Shown here piece by piece: positions 8,143 through 17,102 of a stretch of DNA of 64,000 nucleotides (its first letter is position 1; each line of letters begins with the position of its first letter). The stretch covers positions 1 through 64,000 of the forward strand of contig JAPPLJ010000023.1 in assembly GCA_028819475.1 (NCBI GenBank), read 5' to 3'. The position numbers and the translations under genes were made by a program. The notes under the pieces are model-generated. The model was not told the origin of the DNA, did no database searches, and saw only the letters and a program-made list of their open reading frames with translations. This DNA comes from Rhodospirillaceae bacterium. Its GTDB lineage: Bacteria > Pseudomonadota > Alphaproteobacteria > Bin65.

Positions 8143-9216
8143 ATGACATCTTCGGATAGACGATTGGCCCGAACGGCGACCCTGGCCGTTGCAGCAACAT
8201 TCGCCCTGCTGACCCTTGCTGCCTGTGGCGGTGGTGGAGGCGGATCCACCTCGATGATGCCCCCCGGCGACGGGTCCGCAAACCCCCAGCCCACACCTGT
8301 AGTGCCGGTTAGCATTCTGGGACGGAGCATCGACGTGATCCACCTAGAACGAACAGACCTACACTCAACGTTGCGAAATTTTCCCGGGGTACTTCCCGTT
8401 CAAGGCACCGACCTTAGGGTCGACGGGAATGGTCCCTTGAGACGAAACTTAACTTGTCCAGGAATACCGCCAAGAGGAAACGAATGTACTCTTACGCATT
8501 ACACATTCGATGCAGCCGGAGGCGCAAGATACGCGGCCCGCGAGCATCCAACCGTCAACCTCGACCGTTCTATCGGCGACGTCATCCGTAACGAACTCAA
8601 CAATCTCAGACCCGTGAACGCGCTTCACGGAATCCGGATGTACGAAACAGACGTAACGGGAATAGGAATCCAAGCCCCAACAGAATCCTACGGAGGCTAT
8701 GGCGAGTGGATGTCCTTCCACGTAATCGGGCCAACACCGGCCGTGGCGGCGTCAGTCTTGACTAACGCAGGTCTCTTCACCATCGGCGCCGCCTCGTACG
8801 GAAACCTATATGTCGACCCCTCCGGCGACAGCAGACCGAAAGACTCCGCCATTTACGAAGGATCGATGGTAGGACGCGAACATGGGTGGCTAGGCGCCAA
8901 GGAGGTTCAAGGGAAATCCCAGGTCGCATACGATTTTTCTGCGGCCACAGTTGATGTTCTCCTAACTGAAATAGTCTACCGCGACACCCTGAGACCGACA
9001 GCGCACGATCAAAACGTGAGTTGGTTGAACATTCCCGTGAACAGGGACGCCTCTTTCTACATTCCTGGCCACGGCAACCACGCGGACAATCAAAATCCAC
9101 ATCCAAGCCGAGGCTACATAGACGGCGACTTTTACGGACCACAAGGGCAGGAGGTTTCCGGCGTATTTGAAACCAAATACATGGTGGGGGCCTTCGGAGC
9201 CAAACGGGGGAATTAG
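8143..9216 (+). CDS. TbpB-like lipoprotein with Gly-rich linker
   Basis: 357 residues. The signal peptide ends with the lipobox LAAC, followed by six Gly and a flexible linker. The C-terminus reads DFYGPQGQEVSGVFE and then GAFGAKRGN, the TbpB-like beta-barrel signature. The middle (residues about 60-250) is unlike its paralogues, as expected if it sets ligand specificity. Base composition from about 8350 to 9200 is more AT-rich than the surroundings, which may mean later acquisition of this domain. I chose ATG 8143 because it begins the signal peptide. It converges on the gene at 9711-11081 across a large palindrome. Confidence 0.78.
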   Translation: MTSSDRRLARTATLAVAATFALLTLAACGGGGGGSTSMMPPGDGSANPQPTPVVPVSILGRSIDVIHLERTDLHSTLRNFPGVLPVQGTDLRVDGNGPLRRNLTCPGIPPRGNECTLTHYTFDAAGGARYAAREHPTVNLDRSIGDVIRNELNNLRPVNALHGIRMYETDVTGIGIQAPTESYGGYGEWMSFHVIGPTPAVAASVLTNAGLFTIGAASYGNLYVDPSGDSRPKDSAIYEGSMVGREHGWLGAKEVQGKSQVAYDFSAATVDVLLTEIVYRDTLRPTAHDQNVSWLNIPVNRDASFYIPGHGNHADNQNPHPSRGYIDGDFYGPQGQEVSGVFETKYMVGAFGAKRGN

Positions 9217-9544
9217 CCCAAGCCCGGTACGCATCGTGATATTCCGAATTGCGTTGGTGCCTGCTGCTTCCTCTAGCGCCGTCTGGAAGCCGCGCGGCGG
9301 TTTGGGGACTGTCTCCTCTACAAGTGGGTGGTTGCCCCACCGCTCAAGCGCCGCTCGGGCTAAATACCGGTTGCAACACGGCTTTCATCGCCCGACGGCT
9401 TGAGCGGTCAGGAAGCGCGATTAGGACGCCCCTCGGGGCGGAGCGGCAGTAGAGTGTGGCGGAGCCTGACCGGCGATTGACGCATCAGATATTGCGCCTA
9501 GATTCGCCTCAGCCTCAAAATGCATGAAGCCGCGCCGGCGGCCC

Positions 9545-9651
9545 GGTTGCCCCGGTGGGTCAACAGGCACCTCCCACGCGGCTCCGCTCCACGTATCGCG
9601 GGGCGCTACGCGGAGCCGCGCGAGGCCCTCCTGTTGACTACCGGGACAACC
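9545..9651. repeat. 107-bp imperfect palindrome between convergent lipoprotein genes
   Basis: The left arm begins GGTTGCCCCGGT then GTCAACAGG. The right arm ends CCTGTTGAC then ACCGGG and ACAACC. GCGGCTCCGC pairs with GCGGAGCCGC near the middle. The arms are about 48 bases with a short loop. It could be a bidirectional terminator, a mobile palindromic unit, or both. Confidence 0.75.
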
Positions 9652-9660
9652 TCCGCAGGA

Positions 9661-9705
9661 GTCAATCTTCGACGCCGATCAGGGGTCAACTTTGAACGCC
9701 GATTG
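9661..9705. repeat. Pair of short direct repeats resembling an IS21-type end
   Basis: Two copies of a roughly 20-base motif: GTCAATCTTCGACGCCGAT at 9661 and GTCAACTTTGAACGCCGAT at 9685. Repeated motifs of this wording (GTCAA...GACGCCGAT) remind me of multiple terminal repeats in IS21-family ends. No transposase is nearby, so at best it is a solo end. Confidence 0.35.
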
Positions 9706-9710
9706 ACATT

Positions 9711-11081
9711 CTACTGCCGCCGCGCCCCGAACGCTGCGGTCAGATCGGTGCGTTCGACCGAACCGGCGACGCCTTGGTGCGCCGTGCCGTAGAATTGGCC
9801 GGTCACCGTGCCCTCGTCGCCTCCGGTGCTGTGCAGGTAATTGCCGTTCACCGAAACCGTGTAGCCGAGCTGGCCGGTTTTCCACTCGACGCCCGGCGTC
9901 GCGCCGAAGGCCGTTCCGTCCCGAGCCTGCGTTTCCGACCATGTTTGCAGGTTCGTGAAGTCCGCCCGACCAGTAAGCGTGCCCATGTTCACCGTCACTC
10001 GCGCGTCGCCGCCGATGACGCGCGGGCTCAGATCCACCTGAGCGGCACCATACAACTTGCCGTCCCAGGCCGCAGTGCCGGCGAGCGCCCGGTTACTGGC
10101 GAGGGCTGTGCCCGGTTCAGGACCCTCGGCCCAGGGCACGGGGAAGCCGTTGGTGTAGTTGACGCCGAACCGAACCGTACCACCACGCGTCGGCACGGTG
10201 CCGATCAGGTTGTGCGAGACGGTTGACCACACGCCTAGACTTTCGGCAGACAGGTCTTCAGGCTCTGCACCGTTGTCGAGGCGGGTGTAGGCAGCCCGCA
10301 AGGCCGCGCCGTCGATGTCCGGCAGGTTGCTCTCGATCGTTTCGTTTGTGTGTGCCAGGACCGACTTCGGGAACCTGTCGGCATCGGGGTGCGCGTACAG
10401 ACCTAGTGCGTGCAGAAGTTCGTGAACGACAACGCGGAATTTCCATTCTGGCGACGACAGATCGCGTGCCACCCATGCCCCAGACGCCCGCAAGCCCGTT
10501 CGTTCCCACCGCTGTTGAATCTGGTCGTAACGATGGTCGAAATCGAGAAGGGCAAGGCCGGCAGCCCCTTTGGCGTATCTGTCGCTGGGCGGAACTGGCT
10601 CCCCCACAAAGGACACAGCGATCTGTCCCTTGGGCAACCGGTCCACCGCATCATGCAGATGATCGATAATCTCTTGCTCAGTGACAGGAACTCCACCCGC
10701 CTGTGGCAGGTCGCTGCCAATCTTCACATGCCAGGCATATGGCAAATGCCGGTTGATCAGTCCAACTGCGTGGCGCAGCATCGCGCGCTCCCGTTCGGTG
10801 GCGCCGCTCAGGAGTCGCACGGTTGGCGGCGCGTCGAACCTCGCCAAAGTAGTGGGGTGCCCGCGCTCGGGGTCGGGATCGTCATGGGCGCTCTCCCACA
10901 GATAGCGCGCGACCCTGGCCGCGCTCGGATTGTCGGCTTTTTGGTGCAAAGCCACGGTGATGATTGGCCCAACGCCGGGCGTACGACCCGTGCTGCCACC
11001 TCCGCCACCGCCGCAGGCAGTGAGGGCAATCCCGGCAACGGCAAACAGCGCAATCGTTAGGCCGAATTGACTTGTTCTCAT
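9711..11081 (-). CDS. Lipoprotein with zinc-protease motif and TbpB-like barrel
   Basis: 456 residues. The signal peptide ends with lipobox LTAC followed by six Gly. Residues about 95-240 look like a metallopeptidase: H220-E-L-L-H224-A-L-G227, with another His at 231, one residue later than in the canonical metzincin HExxHxxGxxH. The SxM Met-turn expected downstream reads SVLAH instead. Residues about 330-456 form the TbpB-like barrel, with GQFYGTAHQGVAGSVE and AAFGARRQ. The protein should sit on the cell surface or in the periplasm as a lipid-anchored protease-like receptor. GGAGAA precedes the chosen ATG. Activity depends on zinc binding by the three His and is not proven. Confidence 0.75.
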   Translation of the reverse strand: MRTSQFGLTIALFAVAGIALTACGGGGGGSTGRTPGVGPIITVALHQKADNPSAARVARYLWESAHDDPDPERGHPTTLARFDAPPTVRLLSGATERERAMLRHAVGLINRHLPYAWHVKIGSDLPQAGGVPVTEQEIIDHLHDAVDRLPKGQIAVSFVGEPVPPSDRYAKGAAGLALLDFDHRYDQIQQRWERTGLRASGAWVARDLSSPEWKFRVVVHELLHALGLYAHPDADRFPKSVLAHTNETIESNLPDIDGAALRAAYTRLDNGAEPEDLSAESLGVWSTVSHNLIGTVPTRGGTVRFGVNYTNGFPVPWAEGPEPGTALASNRALAGTAAWDGKLYGAAQVDLSPRVIGGDARVTVNMGTLTGRADFTNLQTWSETQARDGTAFGATPGVEWKTGQLGYTVSVNGNYLHSTGGDEGTVTGQFYGTAHQGVAGSVERTDLTAAFGARRQ

Positions 11082-11170
11082 CGGTTTTCTCCGTCGATTC
11101 CCGGCACGGATTCGTGAAGGATGTCCGATGAAATAGGCGGTCATTCCCTCCCCTCCGTCCGGCTGCGCGG

Positions 11171-11974
11171 TCAGCAGCGAATTCCCGATAGACGCTTTCC
11201 CGACAGAAGCGCGCTATGATTATAATGTCGTATCACGCAATAGCGGAGCGACCCGCTCAGGAAAAAGCGTTCCACCCACATTTCGTGCCTCCTGCCACGG
11301 ATCATTGTGCCTCCCGTCTCCGTGAGAGATCCGCTTCCGCCTTTCCAGCTCACGGTACCCTTGCCCACGGCGACACCGCCTGCGCACGCCCCCGACCGCT
11401 TCAGCTTCGCCGTTGGAAAGTAGGTGAAATTGTGCTTATAGCAGCCGGGCTTGTTGGCGAGTTCGAGCCAGCAGTCGGCGCGCTGCCTGCCGGCGCATTT
11501 CGGCGACAGGTGCGCCACTGAACCGGAGTCCTGCTGTACCGGATCCTGGGAGCCCGTCCCGCCCTCCGGCTCGTGGCGTTCCGGTTCGCCGTCTTCCTCG
11601 ACGACCGTCGCCGTCACCGTGCAAGCGAAGCCGGTGAAATCCGCGATCCGCACCGGGCCGGAACCCTGGCACTTTTACGCCTCGCTGCGGAAATGATCGA
11701 CGCAAACCCCGGCCTGCTGCCGGAAGATCGGCAGGCAGCCCGGATACTTCCGGTCCTCCGTGTTGCTTACGAAGCTCGTATTCTGGCGGCACAGGGCGAT
11801 CTTGTTCCTGATCGCCTGCCGGCAGGCCTCGCGGACCTGCGAGAACTCGGTGTAGTAGACGCCGCCGATATCGCCGAATTTCGGCTTCAGTTCCTTGGCC
11901 AAGGCCGCCGGAGTGAACAGGGCGATAACCGGAACGACTGCAACCAATGGAGCGCAAATTCGAAGCATTCTCAT
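11171..11974 (-). pseudogene. Secreted Cys-rich protein split by an in-frame stop
   Basis: A signal peptide (MRMLRICAPLVAVV... ending PAALA) leads a Cys-containing domain that stops at TAA (11675-11677) after HFRSEA. The same frame then stays open as KCQGSGPVRIADFTGF and on for about 165 residues to 11171, with more spaced Cys. The uninterrupted frame of 268 codons, counting both stops, implies one original gene with a nonsense mutation. A GTG at 11653 could restart the second part but has no signal peptide. I do not recognise the family. Two separate genes is the less likely reading. Confidence 0.6.
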
Positions 11975-12247
11975 CTTCCGCCTCAATCGGTTAGCAAATT
12001 CTCGACGCGGCAACCGTACCGGCGCCGGCGCATGCGATGCAACGGTGCCGTCGAACTGTAGCGGTCGCCGGCCACCCGCGGCGGAACGCACACTCCGCTT
12101 CCGCTTTGCCCGCCCCTCTCCTCGACCCTCTCCCCCGGCCGGGAGAGGGGACCTCGTGCGTCAAACGCGGAACCCCTCCCTTAGCGGAGGGGGGCTATCA
12201 GGCCTGGCTCAGGGGAGGATTTTTGCTATCGGCGAGGGACAGGCCGC

Positions 12248-13860
12248 TTCTCCTCACAGGCTGGCGTAGACCGCCTCTTCGTAGGCGGCGTAGGTCGCCA
12301 TGAAGCGGTCTTCGACGAAGGGCAGCGACTGGGTCATGATGACCCCGGCGATGCCCTTGGCCGGATCGAGCCAGTAGTGGGTGTTGCACACGCCGGCCCA
12401 GCCGAGCGAGCCGGCGCTGCGCCGGTCGGGGATCGCCTCCTCGTTGCGCATGAAGGCGAAGCTGTGGGTCACCCGCGTGCCGGGGAACGGGTCGAAATCC
12501 GCCGTCACCGGCGGCGCGATCGTCACCATCTTCTCGAAGGCCAGCCCCTGCATGTGGTCCGCCGTCATCTCCGCGACCGCCTTCTTGGACAGGATGCGGT
12601 TGCCGTTCAGTTCGCCCCGGCGCAGCACCATGCGCAGGAAGCGCAGATAGTCCGGCGCGGTCGAATAGAGGTTGTGCCCCATGCCGTACATTTCCGGCTG
12701 CGACGGCGGCGCCAGCTCGAACGGGGCGAAGACGCCGTCCTCGCCGCGCGCCATCAGCTCGCACAGGTTGCCGGTCATGGCGTCGTCGAGCTCGAAGGCC
12801 GTGTTGGCCATGCCGAGCGGCTCGAAAATCTCCTCGCGGCAGAAGGCGTCGATGCGCCGGCCGTCCACCGCCTCGACGGCCTGGCCGAGCCAGTCGATGC
12901 CGACGCCGTAGCCCCAGCGCGTGCCCGGATCCGTCATCATCGGATAGAACAGCGACGCCTTGAGGCCGGACAGGATGGTCGGATGGCCGGTCGCCTCCAT
13001 GTAGCGGGCGACATCGCCGTTCCAGAACTCGTATTCCAGGCCGCTGGTGTGGGTCGCCAGGTGGCGCAGGGTGGCCCGGGTCTTCGGCGCGCGCATGACC
13101 GGCGTGTCGCCGTCGAAGCGGTCGAGCACCTGGACGTTCGCAAATTCCGGCAGGATGTCGTCGACCGGCGTGTCGAAGCGCATTTTCCCGCGGTCGATCA
13201 GGATCGTCGCGGCGACCGCGCCGATCGCCTTGGTCATCGAGAAGATGCGGAACACCGTGTCCTCGCCGGCCGCCCGGCCCGGCGCGGCCTCGCCGACGGC
13301 GCCGCTGTAGCGCACCCCGTCGGCGTCGCCGACCATGCCCACGGCGAACGGCACATCGTCCTGCGCCACCGCCCGTTCCAGAACCCCGTCCATGCCCGAC
13401 ATGCCGTTTCCTCCGCTTTGCCCGTTCCGCCGCTGTGGCGGCACCCGGCTACCGTACGACGAAAGCGCCGCCGGGGCGAGAAGGAAGGGGCGAGGGGGAA
13501 GGGATGGCGGCAGCCACAGGGGCCGGGGCCGAGGAGGCAATCGGGCCTTACGCCGTCACGATCTCAGGCGCGTGCGCTACCGGGAAATTCACCGAGCGGG
13601 CGACGAAGCACATCGCGCCCGCCTTTTCGTGCAGACGCTCCGCCGCCGCCGGGTCGCTGTCGCCGGTAATCGCCACCCGCGGCCGGAGCGTGACGCCGGT
13701 AAACTCGCCGGCGCCGTCGGCCTGGGTCTGCATCCTGCCCTCGGCGCGGTCCTCGTAGGCCGTGACGACGACCCCGGCGCTGGCGCACAGATGCAGGTAC
13801 CAGAGCATGTGGCAGGCCGAGAGCGCCGCCACCAGCAGGTCCTCCGGATTGTGCCGGTCG
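12248..13860. repeat. Direct duplication, copy 1 (hydrolase plus OsmC-like gene)
   Basis: Matches 62374-64000 in the same orientation, offset 50,126 bases within the hydrolase gene and 50,140 in the OsmC-like gene. By eye about 950 bases (12482-13428) show no mismatch, while both sides are clearly diverged. The copy continues past 13860, but the second copy leaves the window. Confidence 0.9.
12254..13402 (-). CDS. Serine hydrolase of the beta-lactamase / esterase EstB family
   Basis: 382 residues. The nucleophile motif is S55-M-T-K58 in FRIFSMTKAIGA, the SxxK of class C beta-lactamase-like hydrolases, with HTSGLEYEFW and RWGYGVGIDW further on. Relatives are esterases, D-amino-acid peptidases or transesterases; the substrate is unknown. 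No signal peptide, so probably cytoplasmic. The ATG at 13402 (MSGMDGV) is chosen because the second copy (63528) begins there and an upstream extension is low-complexity. The two copies differ at 8 residues, all in the last 85. Confidence 0.82.
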   Translation of the reverse strand: MSGMDGVLERAVAQDDVPFAVGMVGDADGVRYSGAVGEAAPGRAAGEDTVFRIFSMTKAIGAVAATILIDRGKMRFDTPVDDILPEFANVQVLDRFDGDTPVMRAPKTRATLRHLATHTSGLEYEFWNGDVARYMEATGHPTILSGLKASLFYPMMTDPGTRWGYGVGIDWLGQAVEAVDGRRIDAFCREEIFEPLGMANTAFELDDAMTGNLCELMARGEDGVFAPFELAPPSQPEMYGMGHNLYSTAPDYLRFLRMVLRRGELNGNRILSKKAVAEMTADHMQGLAFEKMVTIAPPVTADFDPFPGTRVTHSFAFMRNEEAIPDRRSAGSLGWAGVCNTHYWLDPAKGIAGVIMTQSLPFVEDRFMATYAAYEEAVYASL

Positions 13861-14018
13861 GCATCGCCCCGGTAGGCCGGATCGGCCGAGCCGCGGAGCA
13901 CCGGCTTGCCCGGGCAGGCGATGTCGTGCTCCCGGCCGTAGCCCCGGTAGCTGCGCGTGCCTTCGCCCCGGTTGCCCGTCCAGGTGACAGTCGCTGTGTA
14001 TTTGTGGTCCTTCGACAT
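13548..14018 (-). CDS. OsmC-family peroxide-stress protein
   Basis: 156 residues. It has the OsmC/Ohr fold signature with Cys in SACHMLWYLHL and GAMCFVARSV, and Glu in AYEDRAEG. Relatives reduce organic hydroperoxides through two reactive Cys. The start MSKDHKYTATV is preferred over the 6-residue longer form. It lies 145 bases upstream of the hydrolase gene on the same strand and is duplicated with it at 63688. The two copies differ here at more residues than in the hydrolase. Confidence 0.82.
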   Translation of the reverse strand: MSKDHKYTATVTWTGNRGEGTRSYRGYGREHDIACPGKPVLRGSADPAYRGDADRHNPEDLLVAALSACHMLWYLHLCASAGVVVTAYEDRAEGRMQTQADGAGEFTGVTLRPRVAITGDSDPAAAERLHEKAGAMCFVARSVNFPVAHAPEIVTA

Positions 14019-14323
14019 AGGTTCCCGCCCCCGCAATCAACCAAAATTCAAATTCTTCCGTGGATTCAATAAGTTAAAGGTGTAGGTGCTAATCACCTGC
14101 AACCAACCACAAATTCGCGTTGCCGTCCCCGGACGCCGGGCAGCCCGTCAAGCCGCTGTCTGGTCTTCACCATCCGAACACTTGTGGCCCGTTCGCCCGA
14201 AGGTGCCTGCGTTCGTCTCGAATAAACATGCAGCATTGATTGTTTGTTGAGGCGCGCATAAGATGCCGGCGCGCCGTCTCGGTGGCAGGCGGCGGACCGA
14301 GGCACTGAAAAACGGGACCAGAC
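14019..14323. other. Divergent control region between OsmC-like and TRAP genes
   Basis: Lower GC. AGGTG-CTAAT-CACCT (14086-14100) is a short inverted repeat, and AAACA...TGTTT spans about 14226-14250. Either could be an operator. No gene is seen. Confidence 0.3.
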
Positions 14324-14824
14324 ATGGCAGCACTGGACAAGCTGAGCGACCTCCTGATGCTCGTTGCAAAGCTGCTCGTTCTGGTCATGGCCCTGCACAT
14401 CGTCGTCGATATCCTGATTCGCGCATTCACGTCGATCTCCTTCGAAGGGACGATCGAGATCGCGTCCAACTACTATATGGTCGCCGTCATCACGCTACCC
14501 ATTGCGATCGTTCAAAGGAACAGGGGACACCTGATCGCCGAGGTCTTCACCCAAAGCCTGTCGGAACGCGCCAAGCAAGGCCTGGAGGCCGCGGGAAACA
14601 TCCTCATGGTCGTGTTTCTGTCCTTCATCGTCTGGCAATCCGCCCTCGATGCCATCGAAGCGACCGCCTACCGGGAGTATGTCGAGCTGACATACGTCTT
14701 CCTGTACATCTGGCCGACCAAGTGGTTCGTGCCGCTGGGTTTCGGGCTGATGACGGTCTATGCCTTCCTACAGGCGATTTCGGCTCTTGCGGCGCTCGCT
14801 GCCGATACCGACAGGCCAGGCTGA
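14324..14824 (+). CDS. TRAP transporter small permease (DctQ type)
   Basis: 166 residues with four hydrophobic membrane segments (residues about 10-35, 50-70, 90-115, 130-155), the normal size and topology of DctQ subunits. With the large permease at 14844 and the binding protein at 17158 it should form a sodium-driven TRAP importer for an organic acid. It lies 19 bases before the large permease gene, so the two are co-transcribed. Confidence 0.85.
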   Translation: MAALDKLSDLLMLVAKLLVLVMALHIVVDILIRAFTSISFEGTIEIASNYYMVAVITLPIAIVQRNRGHLIAEVFTQSLSERAKQGLEAAGNILMVVFLSFIVWQSALDAIEATAYREYVELTYVFLYIWPTKWFVPLGFGLMTVYAFLQAISALAALAADTDRPG

Positions 14825-14843
14825 AGCGTAGGGCGACGGTACC

Positions 14844-16151
14844 GTGTCGCCGTTGCTCCTGGGGCTGCTCGGTCTCGCGCTTATCCTGCTGCTGATCGCG
14901 CTACGCATCCCGATCGGTCTGGCGCTCGGCGTGGTCTCGTTCGGGGGGCTTGTTTCGCTGATCGGGTTCGATGCAGCGCTGGCGCTGGTCGGCCGCACGC
15001 CGTTCGAGTTCTCGGCGCAGTGGACCTTCACCGCGATCCCGATGTTCCTGTTGATGGGGACGATCGCCTACCGTTCCGGGATGACCGAAGCGCTCTACAG
15101 GGCGGCCCGGCTGTGGCTGGCTTTCCTGCCGGGCGGCCTTGCGGTCGCGACCAACTTCGCCTGTGCGGGCTTTGGCGCCGCATCGGGTTCGACTCTGGCG
15201 ACCACCGTCGCAATGGGCCGGATGGCGATCCCGGAAATGCTGCGCTATCGCTACGACCCGGGCTTGGCCTGCGGCGTGTGCGCCTGTGCGGGGACGCTCG
15301 GTTCTATCATTCCGCCCAGCATTCTCATGGTGCTCTACGGGATTTTCGCCGAACAATCGATTTCCAAGCTGTTCGTCGCCGGGATCTTCCCCGGTCTTCT
15401 GACCGCCGCGATCTATGCCGCGATGATCATCGGCCGCTGCAAGCTCAATCCGTCGCTCGCGCCGTCGGTCCAGGAAACGATCACCCTTGCCGAAAAACTC
15501 GACGCACTGAAGGAGGTCTGGCCGCTGCCCGTGCTGATCCTCGGCGTTATGGGCGGCATCTATGGCGGGCTGACGACGCCGACCGAGGCCGGCGCGCTGG
15601 GCGCCGCGCTCGCTTTCCTGATCGCGCTGTTCCAGAAGCGCATGTCGATCAAGGTGCTCAACGACAGCGTGACCGACGCCATACTCTCCACCGCGACGAT
15701 CTTCTTCGTCGCCCTGGGCGCGATCGTGCTGACCCAGTTCATGACCTTCAGCGGCGTGCCCGGCGCCATAGCCGATGTTGTGGGAAGCTGGGCGGTCAGC
15801 CCGCTGCTCCTGGTGATCGCCGCCTCGGTCATCTACCTGATTCTGGGCATGTTCCTGGATCCCCTGGGCATCCTGTTGCTGACCATCCCGGTTCTTCTGC
15901 CCCTGTTCAGCGCCTTCAATCTCGACCTGATCTGGTTAGGCATTCTGGCGATCAAATATATCGAGATCGGCCTGATGACGCCGCCGATCGGTCTGAACGT
16001 GTTCGTGGTGAAGTCGCTGGTCGGCGACCGGGTCGGCATGGGCGTCATCTTCAAGGGGGTGATGTGGTTCCTGGCCGCCGAAGCGGTCATCATGGTCCTC
16101 CTCATCGCATTTCCCGAGATTTCCCTGTTTCTGCCCGGACTCATGGACTGA
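14844..16151 (+). CDS. TRAP transporter large permease (DctM type)
   Basis: 435 residues with about 12 membrane segments. Family motifs include IPMFLLMGTIAYRSG, AAGFGAASGST-like GFGAASGSTLATT, and GSIIPPSILMVLYG. It starts at GTG 14844, just after the small permease. It forms the translocation channel for the solute delivered by the binding protein. No TRAP ATPase exists; the ion gradient drives transport. The binding protein gene is 1 kb away, separated by an opposite-strand gene. Confidence 0.92.
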   Translation: MSPLLLGLLGLALILLLIALRIPIGLALGVVSFGGLVSLIGFDAALALVGRTPFEFSAQWTFTAIPMFLLMGTIAYRSGMTEALYRAARLWLAFLPGGLAVATNFACAGFGAASGSTLATTVAMGRMAIPEMLRYRYDPGLACGVCACAGTLGSIIPPSILMVLYGIFAEQSISKLFVAGIFPGLLTAAIYAAMIIGRCKLNPSLAPSVQETITLAEKLDALKEVWPLPVLILGVMGGIYGGLTTPTEAGALGAALAFLIALFQKRMSIKVLNDSVTDAILSTATIFFVALGAIVLTQFMTFSGVPGAIADVVGSWAVSPLLLVIAASVIYLILGMFLDPLGILLLTIPVLLPLFSAFNLDLIWLGILAIKYIEIGLMTPPIGLNVFVVKSLVGDRVGMGVIFKGVMWFLAAEAVIMVLLIAFPEISLFLPGLMD

Positions 16152-16218
16152 TTTCGGCCGCGCCTCCTGTCGGCGTGTTCACAGGCCCGTTCGAGAGTCC
16201 GGACTTGCGGGCAGGTTT

Positions 16219-16911
16219 TTATGGCTTCGCGCCCACGTCATTGCGCCTGCCGCGGGCCCTGGCGTTGGCGTCGTTGAACGTGCCTTCCCTGGGCGCACCC
16301 AGACGCTCCATTTCCTTTTCGACCACGTCGCGCAGTTGTGGCGACAGGCCCTCGACCATGTCGAGGCCGCGCTCCAGCGCGGCCTTGCCGATATAGCCGA
16401 GCTGCGCCCTGGTCGAGGCGCTGCTCCTGGCCACCTCCGGCGGCAGGGGCCGAATGCCGTGGCCCAGCATGAACCGGTTCATCCAGTTGAAGATGCAGCA
16501 GACGGCGATGGCGTCGTGCAGGGCATATTCGTCCCATCCCGCCTCGAAGACCGCGTCGGCATCCGCCTGAGTCATCTTCGTCGGAGTCTCGGTCAGCTTG
16601 CGGACATAACGCAGAATCGGCTTGAGCTTGTCGTCGACCGGTGCGGTGTCGAGGTCCTCGAACAGGGCCGTGAAGACTTCCGGCTCCACGCCGTATTCGG
16701 CAGCAACTGCCTCATGGGCGCCGTAGCAATAGCCGCAGGCGTTTACGCCGGAAACATACGCACCGATCATCTCCCGCTCGGCGATGGTGAGCGGCGAGTC
16801 CCCGCGCATGATCCCATGAGCCAGAAAGGGCCAGACCCGGTAGCGTTCGAGGTGAAACCCCCACACGTGAATATGCCGGGCATCTTCCGGCAAAGACGGA
16901 AAGAACGCCAT
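16219..16911 (-). CDS. Peroxidase-related (AhpD / carboxymuconolactone decarboxylase-like) protein
   Basis: 230 residues. The CGYCYGAHEAV motif (CxxC with His three residues after the second Cys) is the redox centre of AhpD-like proteins, and LPEDARHIHVWGF marks the peroxidase-related subgroup. It may reduce peroxides made during catabolism. It sits between the TRAP permease and binding protein genes but on the opposite strand, ending 67 bases after the permease stop. AGAAGGGAG precedes the ATG. Confidence 0.8.
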   Translation of the reverse strand: MAFFPSLPEDARHIHVWGFHLERYRVWPFLAHGIMRGDSPLTIAEREMIGAYVSGVNACGYCYGAHEAVAAEYGVEPEVFTALFEDLDTAPVDDKLKPILRYVRKLTETPTKMTQADADAVFEAGWDEYALHDAIAVCCIFNWMNRFMLGHGIRPLPPEVARSSASTRAQLGYIGKAALERGLDMVEGLSPQLRDVVEKEMERLGAPREGTFNDANARARGRRNDVGAKP

Positions 16912-17102
16912 GGTGCAACTCCCTTCTGACAGATGTGCAGAAAATACGACAATGTCGTTGGACAGACACTCCTGACAACAAACTGCTTGAACGAACGCCG
17001 GAATTGCTTCCGAGCAAAGCCATCGCGTCCCGGCGCGCCTGTTCGCCTTCGATCGGACGGTGCGTTCGGAAACCGGTTTTCACACGCAATCGTTCGCGAT
17101 AT

